A stretch of 64,000 bases of DNA from Terriglobia bacterium (GCA_020072585.1 JAIQGL010000003.1:124001-188000), one strand, 5' to 3'; shown: positions 8,356 to 16,479, counted from the first letter of the stretch. Numbers and translations: made by a program. The notes: generated by a model from the letters alone, not told the origin.

Positions 8356-8970
8356 GCGGATTCTGCAAGGGCGAAGGTGAGACCGTGAGAAAGGCCCTCA
8401 GGGGCTAAAGCCCGCATTTTTATAGCAGCGAAACCGCAGGCCTCCGCCCCAGCAAGCCAAAAACGGGCTTGCCGGGGGCCACTAAAGGCCTGTTCCACTC
8501 CCGTGATGGTCTACATTTACTCCGAACCAGGACTAGGTAAGCGGCGCAAAGAACGGATATCTGTTCGTTGTTGCCAACTATCAACTACGAAATACCAAAT
8601 ATCCAAATTATCAAATATAAGAGCGCCATGCTCGATCTTAATAGTTATCTTAGTATTTAGGGAGATATAAGTTAAATCTTAGCTACTAGCGCCGCAGACT
8701 AGCTAAGATAAACCTCAATGAATATGCGGCTAAATGAGTTTTTTAACTACGGTGCGAGCGTATTAAGTTAAAACTTACTTAGCTATTCAGCTATAGAAAA
8801 TAATCCAACTATCACTCCTGTGCGTGACGCGTGTCACATCAAGTAGCCCGCTCACTCCCATAGTCTGCAATGAAAGCCTTGCACGTTCCCCGTTACCTGC
8901 AAGCCCGTCTTCTAGATTGAACCGCCCTCCAACTCATAATCCCAGGATGAGCTGAAAGGCGCGAGTAAGG
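8356..8970. other. Long AT-rich intergenic region with palindromes
   Basis: No gene is seen. The left part (about 8395-8500) has GC-rich REP-like sequence, including GGGGCTAAAGCCCGC and CGGGCTTGCCGGGGGCC. The middle is AT-rich and carries a 10-bp inverted repeat ATCTTAGCTA/TAGCTAAGAT (8676-8685 and 8700-8709, 14-base loop). More TTAGCTA or CAGCTATAG half-sites lie near 8650 and 8779-8795. This could be an operator cluster or a foreign segment. Confidence 0.5.
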
Positions 8971-9089
8971 AGAAGGAAGGCCCTTCTGGCAGTCATCTGA
9001 CCTGGAGCATCCAGATAGTTCGACCGTCAAAAGGTCCCAGGCCCCGCAAGGGGAAGGCACCGCTCTGTCGTTCCGCCTTCCTGTTTTTT
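8971..9089 (+). promoter_or_regulatory. Structured leader ending in an intrinsic terminator before the YVTN/PKD gene
   Basis: Five small hairpins can be drawn in series: AGAAGG/CCTTCT (from 8971), CTGG/CCAG (9002-9014), GACC/GGTC (9022-9036), CCCC-GCAA-GGGG with a GNRA-type loop (9042-9053), and GGAAGGC/GCCTTCC (9052-9058 and 9075-9081). The last is followed by TGTTTTTT, a rho-independent terminator 59 bases before the ATG. The last two share bases at 9052-9053, so they could be alternative pairings. This fits an attenuator or riboswitch leader, or the end of a small RNA. I did not recognise a known riboswitch core. Confidence 0.45.
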
Positions 9090-9147
9090 CAAGTGTTGGT
9101 CCGCCGAGATTCGGCAAGACCCGTTACCTAAGAAAGGTTGAAAGTTC

Positions 9148-11070
9148 ATGTCAGTACAAGCATTCTTCAAAAAAATCCTGGCCCTCAGCGCGCTGCTGGC
9201 GGCCTTTGCCTGCACCCAACTCCACGCGCAAACCGTGGCTTATGTAACCAATCTCGCCAATAACACGGTTTCGGTGATCGATACCGCCAGCAACACCGTC
9301 ACCGCAACTATCCCTGTGGGAAACACGCCGGTTGGGGTGGTATTTTCGCCCAACGGCAGCCGCGCCTATGTCACAAACAACGCAGACGGGACCGTTTCCG
9401 TGATTGACACCGGGAACAATACGGTGGTCGCGACAATTTCCCTTGGAGCGGGCACATTTCCAATATTTCCGGCCATTACTCCGGACGGCAGAAGCCTCTA
9501 TGTGCCCATGGCGCAAGGCAACGCCATTGTCATTATCGACACCGCCACCAACACCATCCGCGACACAATTGCCCTACAGGGATTTAGCTCGCCCGACTCC
9601 GTAGCCATCACGCAGGATGGCCTGCTGGCGTATGTGCTCAGTTTGGGGTTGAATGGAGTTGGGACTGTTACCGTTCTTGACACCGCCACCAATACGCAGC
9701 AGGGGGACCCCATTGTCACCAACTTACTCTTCGCCAGCCCCATCTTTCCCATGTCGATTGCGATAGGCGCCCCTGGAATGTTTGGACTACCAGGACACAT
9801 CTACATACCCGGCGGCGCTAATAGCGAAGTCGAATCGATTGCGGACGGCGCAGCAACGTCAATTCCGTTGCCGGACTGTTCCTTTCCTCAGGGGGCCGTG
9901 TTCACTCCCGACGGCGCGCGGGCCTATGTAACGTGCTCAGGCACCGGCGACGTCGCCGAGTTCCTTGCCAATGTTCCTCCGCCTTTTAGGGATCCGACCT
10001 ATATCCACGTGGGTGGGGGGCCGGCCGACCAGATCGGAAATGCCGCAGTTACGCCTGACGGCGCTTTTGTCTATGTCATAGACTTTAGTGGGAGCGAAGT
10101 TGCGGTGATTGACACCGCCAGCAATACCCAGACGCGGCAAATTGGCGTGGGCGGCTTCCCCTTTGGCATCGCCATCGCCACGCTGCCGACTCCTCCGACC
10201 GCCGTGGCCGGCGCCAACCAGACAATTACCGTGGGCCAGACGGTGCATCTTGACGGCAGCGGCTCTTTTGCGCCCAACACGCCGCCCGCGAACCTGCAAT
10301 ATGCGTGGAGCTTTGTCTCCCAGCCCACCGGGAGCACGGCCATACTGAACAACGCCAACACAGCGACGCCCAACTTTGTTGCCGACGCCGTCGGCGACTT
10401 TGTGGCGCAGCTTGTGGTAACCGACCCCGCGACCAGTCGGGCCAGCCAGCCGTCGCAGGTCACTATTTCCTCCATCTGGTCACCGCCCACGGCGAATGCG
10501 GGCGCGGCGCAGTCAGTACTGACCGGCGCGCTTGTCCAGCTCAACGGAACCGGCAGCAGCGATCCCAACGGCTTGCCGCTGACGATCTATGACTGGAGCT
10601 TCACGGCCAGGCCGGCCGGCAGCGCCGCAACCATCACGCCTGGGACACTTGGGCTGGCTTCATTCACCGCGGACGTAGCGGGACTTTACACCGTGCAGCT
10701 TGTGGTGAGCGATGCCTTTGGCAGCTCGCAGCCGGCCACGGTAGACATCACGGCCATCACGCCCGAAACCTCACAGGAGCTCTTGCAGGACGTGATTAAC
10801 TTTATCTCCACCCTTTCGGCCTCGAGTTTTGATGCGGCCGGACATAGCCAATCCCTGACGAACCAATTGCAGCAGGCGATCATTGATATCCAGAAAGACA
10901 AGATCAGCCAGGCTATCGTCAAAATTAACAACGCCATCATCCGCACCGACGGCTTCCCGGTGCGCGGCGCGCTGGATGGCCCCGGCCCGACTATGGACTG
11001 GATCATCAACGCAAGCGACCAGAACTTTGCTTATCAGAAACTGACTGCGGCACTGAACTCGCTGCAGTAA
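9148..11070 (+). CDS. Secreted YVTN beta-propeller protein with two PKD-like domains
   Basis: The 640-residue product starts with a signal peptide (MSVQAFFKKILALSALLAAF...HAQ). About seven YVTN-type repeats follow, such as VAYVTNLANNTVSVIDTASN and AYVTNNADGTVSVIDTGNN (residues 30-345), predicted to form a beta-propeller. Two PKD-like Ig folds follow (about 350-440 and 445-530, with ANQTITVGQTVHLDGSGSF and AAQSVLTGALVQLNGTGSS). A C-terminal helical domain begins PETSQELLQDVINFI and ends LNSLQ. The architecture suggests an extracellular or surface binding protein. The C-terminal PETSQ domain recurs as a truncated fragment at 11859-12065. A structured leader with a terminator lies upstream. Confidence 0.85.
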   Translation: MSVQAFFKKILALSALLAAFACTQLHAQTVAYVTNLANNTVSVIDTASNTVTATIPVGNTPVGVVFSPNGSRAYVTNNADGTVSVIDTGNNTVVATISLGAGTFPIFPAITPDGRSLYVPMAQGNAIVIIDTATNTIRDTIALQGFSSPDSVAITQDGLLAYVLSLGLNGVGTVTVLDTATNTQQGDPIVTNLLFASPIFPMSIAIGAPGMFGLPGHIYIPGGANSEVESIADGAATSIPLPDCSFPQGAVFTPDGARAYVTCSGTGDVAEFLANVPPPFRDPTYIHVGGGPADQIGNAAVTPDGAFVYVIDFSGSEVAVIDTASNTQTRQIGVGGFPFGIAIATLPTPPTAVAGANQTITVGQTVHLDGSGSFAPNTPPANLQYAWSFVSQPTGSTAILNNANTATPNFVADAVGDFVAQLVVTDPATSRASQPSQVTISSIWSPPTANAGAAQSVLTGALVQLNGTGSSDPNGLPLTIYDWSFTARPAGSAATITPGTLGLASFTADVAGLYTVQLVVSDAFGSSQPATVDITAITPETSQELLQDVINFISTLSASSFDAAGHSQSLTNQLQQAIIDIQKDKISQAIVKINNAIIRTDGFPVRGALDGPGPTMDWIINASDQNFAYQKLTAALNSLQ

Positions 11071-11285
11071 GAGTAATTTCTGGTTGGTTTGCCAACGCAC
11101 GAAACTGGGGACGCGCTTCAGCGCAGGCGCGTCCCCGATCTTCACGCTAAGTATTCGGTATTTAGCAAGCCCAACCCCACACCATTAACCATTCCCCAGG
11201 TGAGGAACGCACCACCTAACGGACTGAGTTACACCGCAATTTGGTGTTCACACTTAATGCAACGAACCGGAAAATGAGGAACAAT

Positions 11286-11840
11286 ATGAAGCTGAAATCA
11301 CTCGCACCCATACTCGTAGCGGTATTGGCATTCACCGTGGCAATGCCGGCTTTCGCACAGAAAGTCCAGGACTGCCACAGAAGCAAGAACGGCGACTTCC
11401 ACTTGATAACGATAGATATCAAAGCTCTGCCGGCACACGTGGCCCACGGCGACGGACAACCTGGAGATCCGGTCCCGGACTTGAGCGGGTTCATCTTTGG
11501 CCCTAACTGCACCCCCACCGTGGCCCCGCCCCCTGAACTCGCCATTGGCTGTTACACGCTTGCCCTTCCTGGTTCTCGCCCAGAGGACATGTTCTACGCC
11601 GGGCCAATCGATGTACTCGGAAACTTGACTATATTTTTTGACAGCAGCGATGGAACTTGCTCCGGGAATCCGAGGCAAGACCTGCAAGACGGCATTATTG
11701 CGGCGGGCAACGCAACTGACGCCCAAAACAAATGTGATGCACTCACTGCATCTGCCGGGTCTGGGGCCCTGGTTTTTGATCTCGGTCCCTTCTTCACTCC
11801 AAGCGCGCCTGGGTTCTGGATCTGCCTTGGGCCTGTATAG
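11286..11840 (+). CDS. Secreted protein of unknown function
   Basis: The 184-residue product has a clear signal peptide (MKLKSLAPILVAVLAFTVAMPAFAQ). The mature part is small and disulfide-capable, with cysteines at DCHRS, NCTP, GCYTL, GTCSGN, NKCDAL and WICLG. No domain is recognised. The ATG at 11286 is preferred over the one at 11274 because GAGGA lies 7 bases upstream of it. It sits between the YVTN/PKD gene and a truncated paralogue of that gene's C-terminus, and may belong to the same extracellular module. Confidence 0.7.
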   Translation: MKLKSLAPILVAVLAFTVAMPAFAQKVQDCHRSKNGDFHLITIDIKALPAHVAHGDGQPGDPVPDLSGFIFGPNCTPTVAPPPELAIGCYTLALPGSRPEDMFYAGPIDVLGNLTIFFDSSDGTCSGNPRQDLQDGIIAAGNATDAQNKCDALTASAGSGALVFDLGPFFTPSAPGFWICLGPV

Positions 11841-11858
11841 AAACTAGGGGTCCGATTC

Positions 11859-12065
11859 GTGGTAGGAAGGCTCTTGCGGGCCTTCCTTTCCGCTCTGGTG
11901 GCCGTTTTTGTTCTCGCGACCACGCCCGAAACTTCCCAGCTTATCCAGGATGCCATTAACTATATTGCGGCCATTCCATGTTCGCATTTTGACGCGTGCG
12001 GGCACCGCAAGAAGCTGACCAATTTCCTGCAACACGCGAACATCCAGCATGAGAAGATTCCGTGA
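11859..12065 (+). pseudogene. Truncated copy of the PETSQ C-terminal domain
   Basis: From the GTG at 11859 this frame encodes a hydrophobic, signal-like N-terminus. It continues PETSQLIQDAINYIAAIPCSHFD...HRKKLTNFLQ, closely matching PETSQELLQDVINFISTLS...SQSLTNQLQQ in the YVTN/PKD protein. Similarity stops at HEKI, where the intact protein reads QKDKISQAIVKINN; the frame then ends two codons later, next to the IS1595-type transposase. The missing part is not found on the far side of the transposase. This looks like a gene cut by insertion and deletion, although a short secreted protein cannot be excluded. Confidence 0.65.
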
Positions 12066-13056
12066 TTATGCACTTGACACGGATGGCCCTCTTTCGGTAC
12101 CCTTAAGAGTAGGGAAAGGGCTGAAAATGAACCTCATAGACGTAACCCGGACTTACAAAACCGACGCTGAATGCCTTGCCTATTTAGAGGCTCGCCGCTG
12201 GCCCCAAGGTGTCCGCTGCGTCACCTGTGGTGGAGATAAAATATCCAAGATCGCCCGCCGGAAAGAGTCCAAGAATAAGCGCAGCCAGTATTACCAGTGT
12301 TTAGAGCCAACTTGCAAACAGCAGTTCTCTGCTACGTCCGGTACGATCTTCCACGATTCCCATTTGCCACTGCTCACCTGGTTCTCTGCCGTGTCCCTAC
12401 TTGTGGACGCGAAAAAGAGCATGAGCGCAATGCAACTTCAGCGTCACCTTGGAATCGGTTCATACCGGACGGCATGGTACATGGCTCACAGAATCCGCAA
12501 AGCGATGGAAGAGACAAACCCGACACCACTAAGCGGCACCGTGGAAGTTGACGAGACTTACATCGGCGGGAAATATGACAAACGTCGCAAGCGTGGCCGG
12601 AATGAAAAACAGGGTGTCATGGGCCTCATTGAGCGCGGCGGGCGGGTCCGCGCTATGAAGATCCCGACTTCAAGCAAAACCGTTCTTGTTAATGCCATCA
12701 AAGAGCACACAGCACCGGACGCCAAGATTTACACGGATGAGTACGTTGCTTACAAGTCAGTTGCAAAAATCAGAAAACATGCGACAGTGGCTCACGGAAA
12801 AGAAGAGTGGGTGCGCGGAGACGTTCACACGAACACGGTAGAGTCTTACTGGTCGCTTTTCAATCGCGCACTCGTTGGCAGCTTCCATCAGGTCAGCGTT
12901 AAACATCTCGACCGCTACCTGCAGGAATCAGAATACCGCTTCAATGCCAGGAAAGAACGCGGCCTCTTTGACCGCACGATCTCTCGCATGTGCAACACGG
13001 CAAAGATGGAATACAAGCAGCTTACCGCCAGAGTGGAAGAAGCATTTTAAACTTGC
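12066..13056 (+). mobile_element. IS1595-family insertion sequence (ends not resolved)
   Basis: A single transposase gene occupies almost the whole interval, which is bounded by a truncated gene on the left and an unrelated minus-strand gene on the right. I could not identify terminal inverted repeats or target duplications by eye, so these ends are limits, not measured borders. Confidence 0.5.
12127..13050 (+). CDS. IS1595-family transposase
   Basis: From ATG 12127 (after AGGGAAAGGGCTGAAA) the product is 307 residues. The N-terminal zinc-ribbon is visible as CVTCGG...YQCLEPTCKQQFS, matching IS1595 transposases. The DDE-type catalytic domain (ISXO2-like) contains TVEVDETYIGGK (first Asp), IYTDEYVAY (second Asp) and TNTVESYWSLFNRALVGSFHQVS, ending the triad with Glu. 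The frame is intact and all catalytic residues are present, so the element may be active. A longer upstream frame (from 12049) overlaps the truncated PETSQ gene and is not used. Confidence 0.92.
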   Translation: MNLIDVTRTYKTDAECLAYLEARRWPQGVRCVTCGGDKISKIARRKESKNKRSQYYQCLEPTCKQQFSATSGTIFHDSHLPLLTWFSAVSLLVDAKKSMSAMQLQRHLGIGSYRTAWYMAHRIRKAMEETNPTPLSGTVEVDETYIGGKYDKRRKRGRNEKQGVMGLIERGGRVRAMKIPTSSKTVLVNAIKEHTAPDAKIYTDEYVAYKSVAKIRKHATVAHGKEEWVRGDVHTNTVESYWSLFNRALVGSFHQVSVKHLDRYLQESEYRFNARKERGLFDRTISRMCNTAKMEYKQLTARVEEAF

Positions 13057-13500
13057 CTAAACTGTAGTGCCAGCGTCGCTTGATTTACTCGGCACAGCAT
13101 AATCTGTTTGTTTAGTTCCCTTGGCGAGATCGGCAATGAAGTTTTCTGGAGATGCGCTTCTTGATTGCCACGCTTTCTTAATCTCCCAAATGAGCCATAC
13201 CCAAGAGACTACGAGAAATGTGCTGCACATTCCTCGTAGAGTTCCGGCGCTAATCCACGAAAAATCTTTAAAAGTAGAAGTTAGGAGCGTCACAGTCAAG
13301 GTGGCGACAAATGCCAATGGAGTGTGCCACGCTGATTTACCTTTAATCCTCTCTTGCCACTCATGAAACACTAAACATGCTCGATCTCTATGAACCATGA
13401 TGTACTCCTGACTGAGAGGAGAATGCAAAGATACTTTTCCTACAAAGTCGTGAAATTGCTCAACTGATAGCACTTTTGAAGGTTCGTTAGGCAAGGCCAA
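13057..13500 (-). CDS. Putative two-helix membrane protein of unknown function
   Basis: From TTG 13500, just after GGGGGAT, the product is 147 residues. A soluble N-terminal half (SVEQFHDFVGKVSLHSPLSQEYIM) is followed by two hydrophobic segments, WHTPLAFVATLTVTLLTSTF and STFLVVSWVWLIWEIK, and a charged tail. The start overlaps the end of the upstream zinc-ribbon gene by 14 bases, suggesting translational coupling. The same frame stays open to 13815, but that part lies opposite a better-supported gene in another frame. Start uncertain; no family recognised. Confidence 0.55.
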   Translation of the reverse strand: MALPNEPSKVLSVEQFHDFVGKVSLHSPLSQEYIMVHRDRACLVFHEWQERIKGKSAWHTPLAFVATLTVTLLTSTFKDFSWISAGTLRGMCSTFLVVSWVWLIWEIKKAWQSRSASPENFIADLAKGTKQTDYAVPSKSSDAGTTV

Positions 13501-13768
13501 GATCCCCCAGCGGTACCAGTGTTCCAACAAGGTGATGGTATAGCGCACCACAATTCGTACAAGCGACAGCGATTGTCGGGAATGATTGTGTTGATGGCAG
13601 GGTAGCTCTACCACTTGAATTGTTCGTGAAAACAATATCGAGAATGGCGAATTGGGGATGATTGCAACGAGCGCAAGGTCGCAGCGCTCCTTTTTTCTCA
13701 AGCTCTGAAATAATTCGACTTTTTTGGGATTGTGTAAGAATGGGTTGACCAGTGAAAATAAAAGGCAA
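13487..13768 (-). CDS. Small putative zinc-ribbon protein
   Basis: The 93-residue product starts at a TTG preceded by AGAGGTGAT. It contains two cysteine pairs, CARCNHPQF and CTNCGALYHHLVGTLVPLG, separated by about 35 residues, the layout of a treble-clef or zinc-ribbon fold. Its stop overlaps the start of the downstream membrane-protein gene, so the two probably form a two-gene unit beside the IS element. Another Cys-rich protein is encoded at 14722-15207. No function is proposed; the pair could be a defence or accessory module, but nothing here proves it. Confidence 0.6.
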   Translation of the reverse strand: MPFIFTGQPILTQSQKSRIISELEKKGALRPCARCNHPQFAILDIVFTNNSSGRATLPSTQSFPTIAVACTNCGALYHHLVGTLVPLGDLGLA

Positions 13769-13941
13769 TTATCACCTCTTGGTTCTATGATCTGCTGCGT
13801 AGTCTCATATTGCATTTCTTGGGCACACCCCTGTATATTCTTGAGTGCGTCCCAAAAATGTTCGGCATAAACCGCTCCCGCACGGAGCGATTTTTGCTTT
13901 ATAGCTTAGATTGTCTCGTACATGCTAGCATGAAGCCGCTT

Positions 13942-14157
13942 TCACACCCCTCTGAGTAATTGCGCCGTTGTCATATCGAAAGAGATGGCGAGAATTTCCA
14001 GCGATCTCAGGCACGGCTCTTTGTTGCCCAGCTCCACGTCAGAGATGAAAGAGCGGCTCAGCCCCGTATGCACCGATAAATACGTCTGCGTCCATCCTCG
14101 CGCCTTGCGCAGCCGACGAACCTTCAATCCCAGCCGTTCACAGATATCGCTTGCCAT
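13942..14157 (-). CDS. XRE-family HTH transcriptional regulator
   Basis: This 71-residue protein is a single Cro/CI-type HTH: LGLKVRRLRKARGWTQTYLSVHTGLSRSFISDVELGNKEPCLRSLEILAISFDM. The recognition helix and the ExGxxxP turn typical of XRE regulators are visible. It has no other domain. Upstream, CCTCTATAG occurs twice (near 14159 and 14202), as possible operator half-sites or -10 elements shared with the divergent gene at 14216. Confidence 0.85.
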   Translation of the reverse strand: MASDICERLGLKVRRLRKARGWTQTYLSVHTGLSRSFISDVELGNKEPCLRSLEILAISFDMTTAQLLRGV

Positions 14158-14215
14158 CTATAGAGGATGGCTGTATTCTTCGCATCAAATTCCAACTATA
14201 GAGGTCAAACCGCAA

Positions 14216-14476
14216 ATGAAGATCGCCGCGATATTAACGCTTGTTCTGGCGCTACTAACTGGCATTTGGGTAATTGCTGATTATTCTGAAAATGAACGGA
14301 ACAGATCGCGGCATGGAACCGAAGCACTAGGTAGCCTTAGCGATTACTCAATAGCGCAACTCGACCGCGACAATGACCTTGAGCGGCAAGATGGGTTTGT
14401 GGGCGTTGCCGCGATTGGATTCCTTATTGCTTCGCTTGTGATGTTTTCAAAGACTAAAAAACAGCCTGCCTCTTAG
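14216..14476 (+). CDS. Small two-TM membrane protein of unknown function
   Basis: The 86-residue product from ATG 14216 begins MKIAAILTLVLALLTGIWVI, a membrane segment. A charged loop of about 45 residues (NERNRSRHGTEAL...) and a second hydrophobic segment VGVAAIGFLIASLVMF precede a short basic tail. GAGGT lies 11 bases upstream. It is divergent from the XRE gene with a 58-bp spacer and may be regulated by it. No homologue is recognised. Confidence 0.6.
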   Translation: MKIAAILTLVLALLTGIWVIADYSENERNRSRHGTEALGSLSDYSIAQLDRDNDLERQDGFVGVAAIGFLIASLVMFSKTKKQPAS

Positions 14477-14652
14477 TCGTTGCCTGATTTCTGAATCAGG
14501 GGCCGTGGCGCTTGCCCTTTGGCCCGAACTCGCGCTCGTGGCATCGGCGCGGACTGGAGCAACCTGTCCATCACATTATCGAATTCTGCTTTGCTCACCG
14601 CTGGCACGGGCGGGATTTCCTTGCGGCCTTTGCTTGATCTGCGTGTCTTCAT
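14473..14652 (-). CDS. Very small basic protein of unknown function
   Basis: From ATG 14652 the product is 59 residues, strongly basic, with the central helix AVSKAEFDNVMDRLLQSAPM, resembling small antitoxin or helicase-associated peptides but not assignable. A perfect TATAAT lies 6 bases before the ATG with no Shine-Dalgarno, so the mRNA may be leaderless. The stop overlaps the convergent gene at 14216-14476 by 4 bases. Confidence 0.45.
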   Translation of the reverse strand: MKTRRSSKGRKEIPPVPAVSKAEFDNVMDRLLQSAPMPRARVRAKGQAPRPLIQKSGND

Positions 14653-14721
14653 AAGCCTATTATATTTCCACTTGACGCTGGTTGGTATTTTTTTTCCGCT
14701 TGATGCTTGCCAGGGAGGCTT

Positions 14722-15207
14722 ATGGCTAAGGCTGAGCGTGATCCTTTTGGGGATGTGGCGATATATTGTCGCTGCCATAATTTTTTATTGCCCATTCTTC
14801 ACCGCAATTCCATCCTTCGAAGAATAGTCGAAGGTTCAAAGCGTTTTGGTCTACCCCTAAAAATTCCGGCCGGAATATTCTTTGCATGTCCTGTCTGCGC
14901 TGCTGTGTACGCTTGCAGATTTGATGACCTCCTAGGCAAGGCTCCGCAAAAGGACCTAGTACAAAATCTCCGCGATAGCCGTTACGGTATTCTTCCGATA
15001 CGAGCGCTAGGTGTATGCGGTACGCAAAACTGTTGCACTCAAGTAGAAATACATACAGCCGTGGGTGTCGGAGCGTCCAAGGCAGAATTAAACCGATTAG
15101 CCGCGAGATGGGATTTAGGTTCAGCTGTATGTCCCGGCTGCCTGCGTTTTCTACGGGATTGCTTGAATAGGAATTTTTCCTTTGAAGGTTTTGACCTCGC
15201 ACAATAG
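14722..15207 (+). CDS. Cysteine-rich putative zinc-binding protein
   Basis: From ATG 14722 (AGGGAGGC 4 bases upstream) the product is 161 residues. It has several paired cysteines: CRCH near the start, FACPVCAAVYACRF, GVCGTQNCCTQVE and VCPGCLRF. These suggest two or more zinc ribbons. No catalytic motif is seen. It shares its Cys-pair style with the small protein at 13487-13768 but not its sequence. It lies in a run of short unrecognised genes beside an IS element, so recent acquisition is likely. Confidence 0.55.
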   Translation: MAKAERDPFGDVAIYCRCHNFLLPILHRNSILRRIVEGSKRFGLPLKIPAGIFFACPVCAAVYACRFDDLLGKAPQKDLVQNLRDSRYGILPIRALGVCGTQNCCTQVEIHTAVGVGASKAELNRLAARWDLGSAVCPGCLRFLRDCLNRNFSFEGFDLAQ

Positions 15208-15660
15208 CGGCATCCCCTGTCACGGCAGGCTTGATTTTCCCGTTTTGTCGTTTACGTGTCAAGTGTATAGTCACCGAAGATTCCCCTTGACAGCAAACAA
15301 AAAGGGAAGTAACATAGATCGATTTGGGTAAAAATCTTACCGCTGATTAACGCTGATAACGTAGGATCGCTGTCATCGCCGACATCGCACGTCATCGCCG
15401 TAATCGGAAACCCAAAAACACACCGCCGAGGGCGCGGTGCCACATGAGCATCGCCGGAATCGCCGTGATCGGAAAGGCAAAACCTCACCACGGATAACAG
15501 GGATGACACGGATCAGGAATCGATTGATCGGAGTTGCACCGCCGAGGGCGACGGTGCCACATGAGCATGGCGCGGGATAGCGCCTCGGGATGTTCCGGGG
15601 AGCTAAGCATGTAAGTACTTTAGAATCCTAGTTGACGGGGAGGGGGAGGGGTAGGTAAGG
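15208..15660. repeat. Intergenic repeat region with duplicated hairpin units
   Basis: A 31-32-base unit, CACCGCCGAGGGCG(A)CGGTG followed by CCACATGAGCAT, occurs at 15421-15451 and 15537-15568. Each copy has complementary ends CACCG/CGGTG. Nearby are low-complexity ATCGCCG runs (15371-15411 and 15450-15475) and GCTGATTAACGCTGATAACG (15343-15362), typical of eroded intergenic repeats. No gene is seen. Confidence 0.6.
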
Positions 15661-16479
15661 ATGAAGGTAGCCATCCAGGGCGAGCGCGGAGCGTTCAGCC
15701 ATCAAGCAGCGTTGCATCTTGTGCGCGGGGCTGAGGTGCTGGCGTGTGCCACGTCGATCCAGGTGTTTGACGCGCTGGAATCACGCCGTGCCGCGGCTGC
15801 GGTGATTCCAGTGGAGAACACGCTTGCCGGCCCCGTGGGTGAGCACCTTGATCTTCTGCTTGAGCGCGACGTTTTTATTCACGCCGAGATGCGGCTGCGC
15901 ATCGCGCACAACCTGATTGTCGCGCCCGGGACCAAGCTGAAGGAAGTTCGACAGGTGCTTTCGCATCCGGTGGCGCTCGATCAGTGCAGGAACTTTTTTC
16001 GCCGCCATCGTGGAATCTCCGCCGTGCCGTTTTATGACACTGCCGGAAGCGTAAAGCACATTCTGTCTCAAGGCCTTCGCGATACCGCGGCCATCGCCAG
16101 CAGCCAGGCAGCAAAAGAGTACGGCGGCAAGGTGCTGATGTCCGGTCTGGAGGACGACAAACGGAACTTCACCCGCTTTTTCCTCATCGATAAAAAGAAA
16201 GGAATCTCCTCTAAAGCCGATAAAACCTCAGTGGTCTTTTCGCTCAAAAACGTCTCTGGCGCATTGTTTAAGGCCCTGAGCGTCTTTGCTTTGCGGGACC
16301 TCGATCTGAGCAAGATTGAGTCCCGGCCGGTGCGGGGAAAGCCGTGGGAATACTGTTTTTATGTGGATGTGCTGCGGGGTGACGATCCGGCCATGCGGCT
16401 GGCGCTCAAGCATCTGGAAGAGATTGCCGGATTCGTAAAAGTGCTGGGTGTGTATCCCCGGGCAAAAGTCAGCAAATAA
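15661..16479 (+). CDS. pheA: Prephenate dehydratase
   Basis: The 272-residue product is a monofunctional prephenate dehydratase, converting prephenate to phenylpyruvate in phenylalanine biosynthesis. The bi-lobed catalytic domain starts VAIQGERGAFSHQAAL, includes VIPVENTLAGPVGEHLDLL, and contains the catalytic Thr-Arg-Phe (NFTRFFLI, residues 171-173). The C-terminal ACT domain (about 188-268) carries ESRPVRGKPWEYCFYVD, the phenylalanine-binding regulatory motif. No chorismate mutase domain is fused. GTAAGG lies next to the start codon. It sits alone upstream of lon. Confidence 0.93.
   Translation: MKVAIQGERGAFSHQAALHLVRGAEVLACATSIQVFDALESRRAAAAVIPVENTLAGPVGEHLDLLLERDVFIHAEMRLRIAHNLIVAPGTKLKEVRQVLSHPVALDQCRNFFRRHRGISAVPFYDTAGSVKHILSQGLRDTAAIASSQAAKEYGGKVLMSGLEDDKRNFTRFFLIDKKKGISSKADKTSVVFSLKNVSGALFKALSVFALRDLDLSKIESRPVRGKPWEYCFYVDVLRGDDPAMRLALKHLEEIAGFVKVLGVYPRAKVSK

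Noticed and set aside
8971-9147. A c-di-GMP or cobalamin riboswitch before the YVTN/PKD gene
   Set aside because: The conserved core motifs of those classes are missing, although a structured leader with terminator is present.
13501-13815. N-terminal half of the 252-codon minus-strand frame starting at 13815
   Set aside because: Its first 105 codons overlap the zinc-ribbon gene in another frame and lack protein-like features; only the part after 13500 looks coding.
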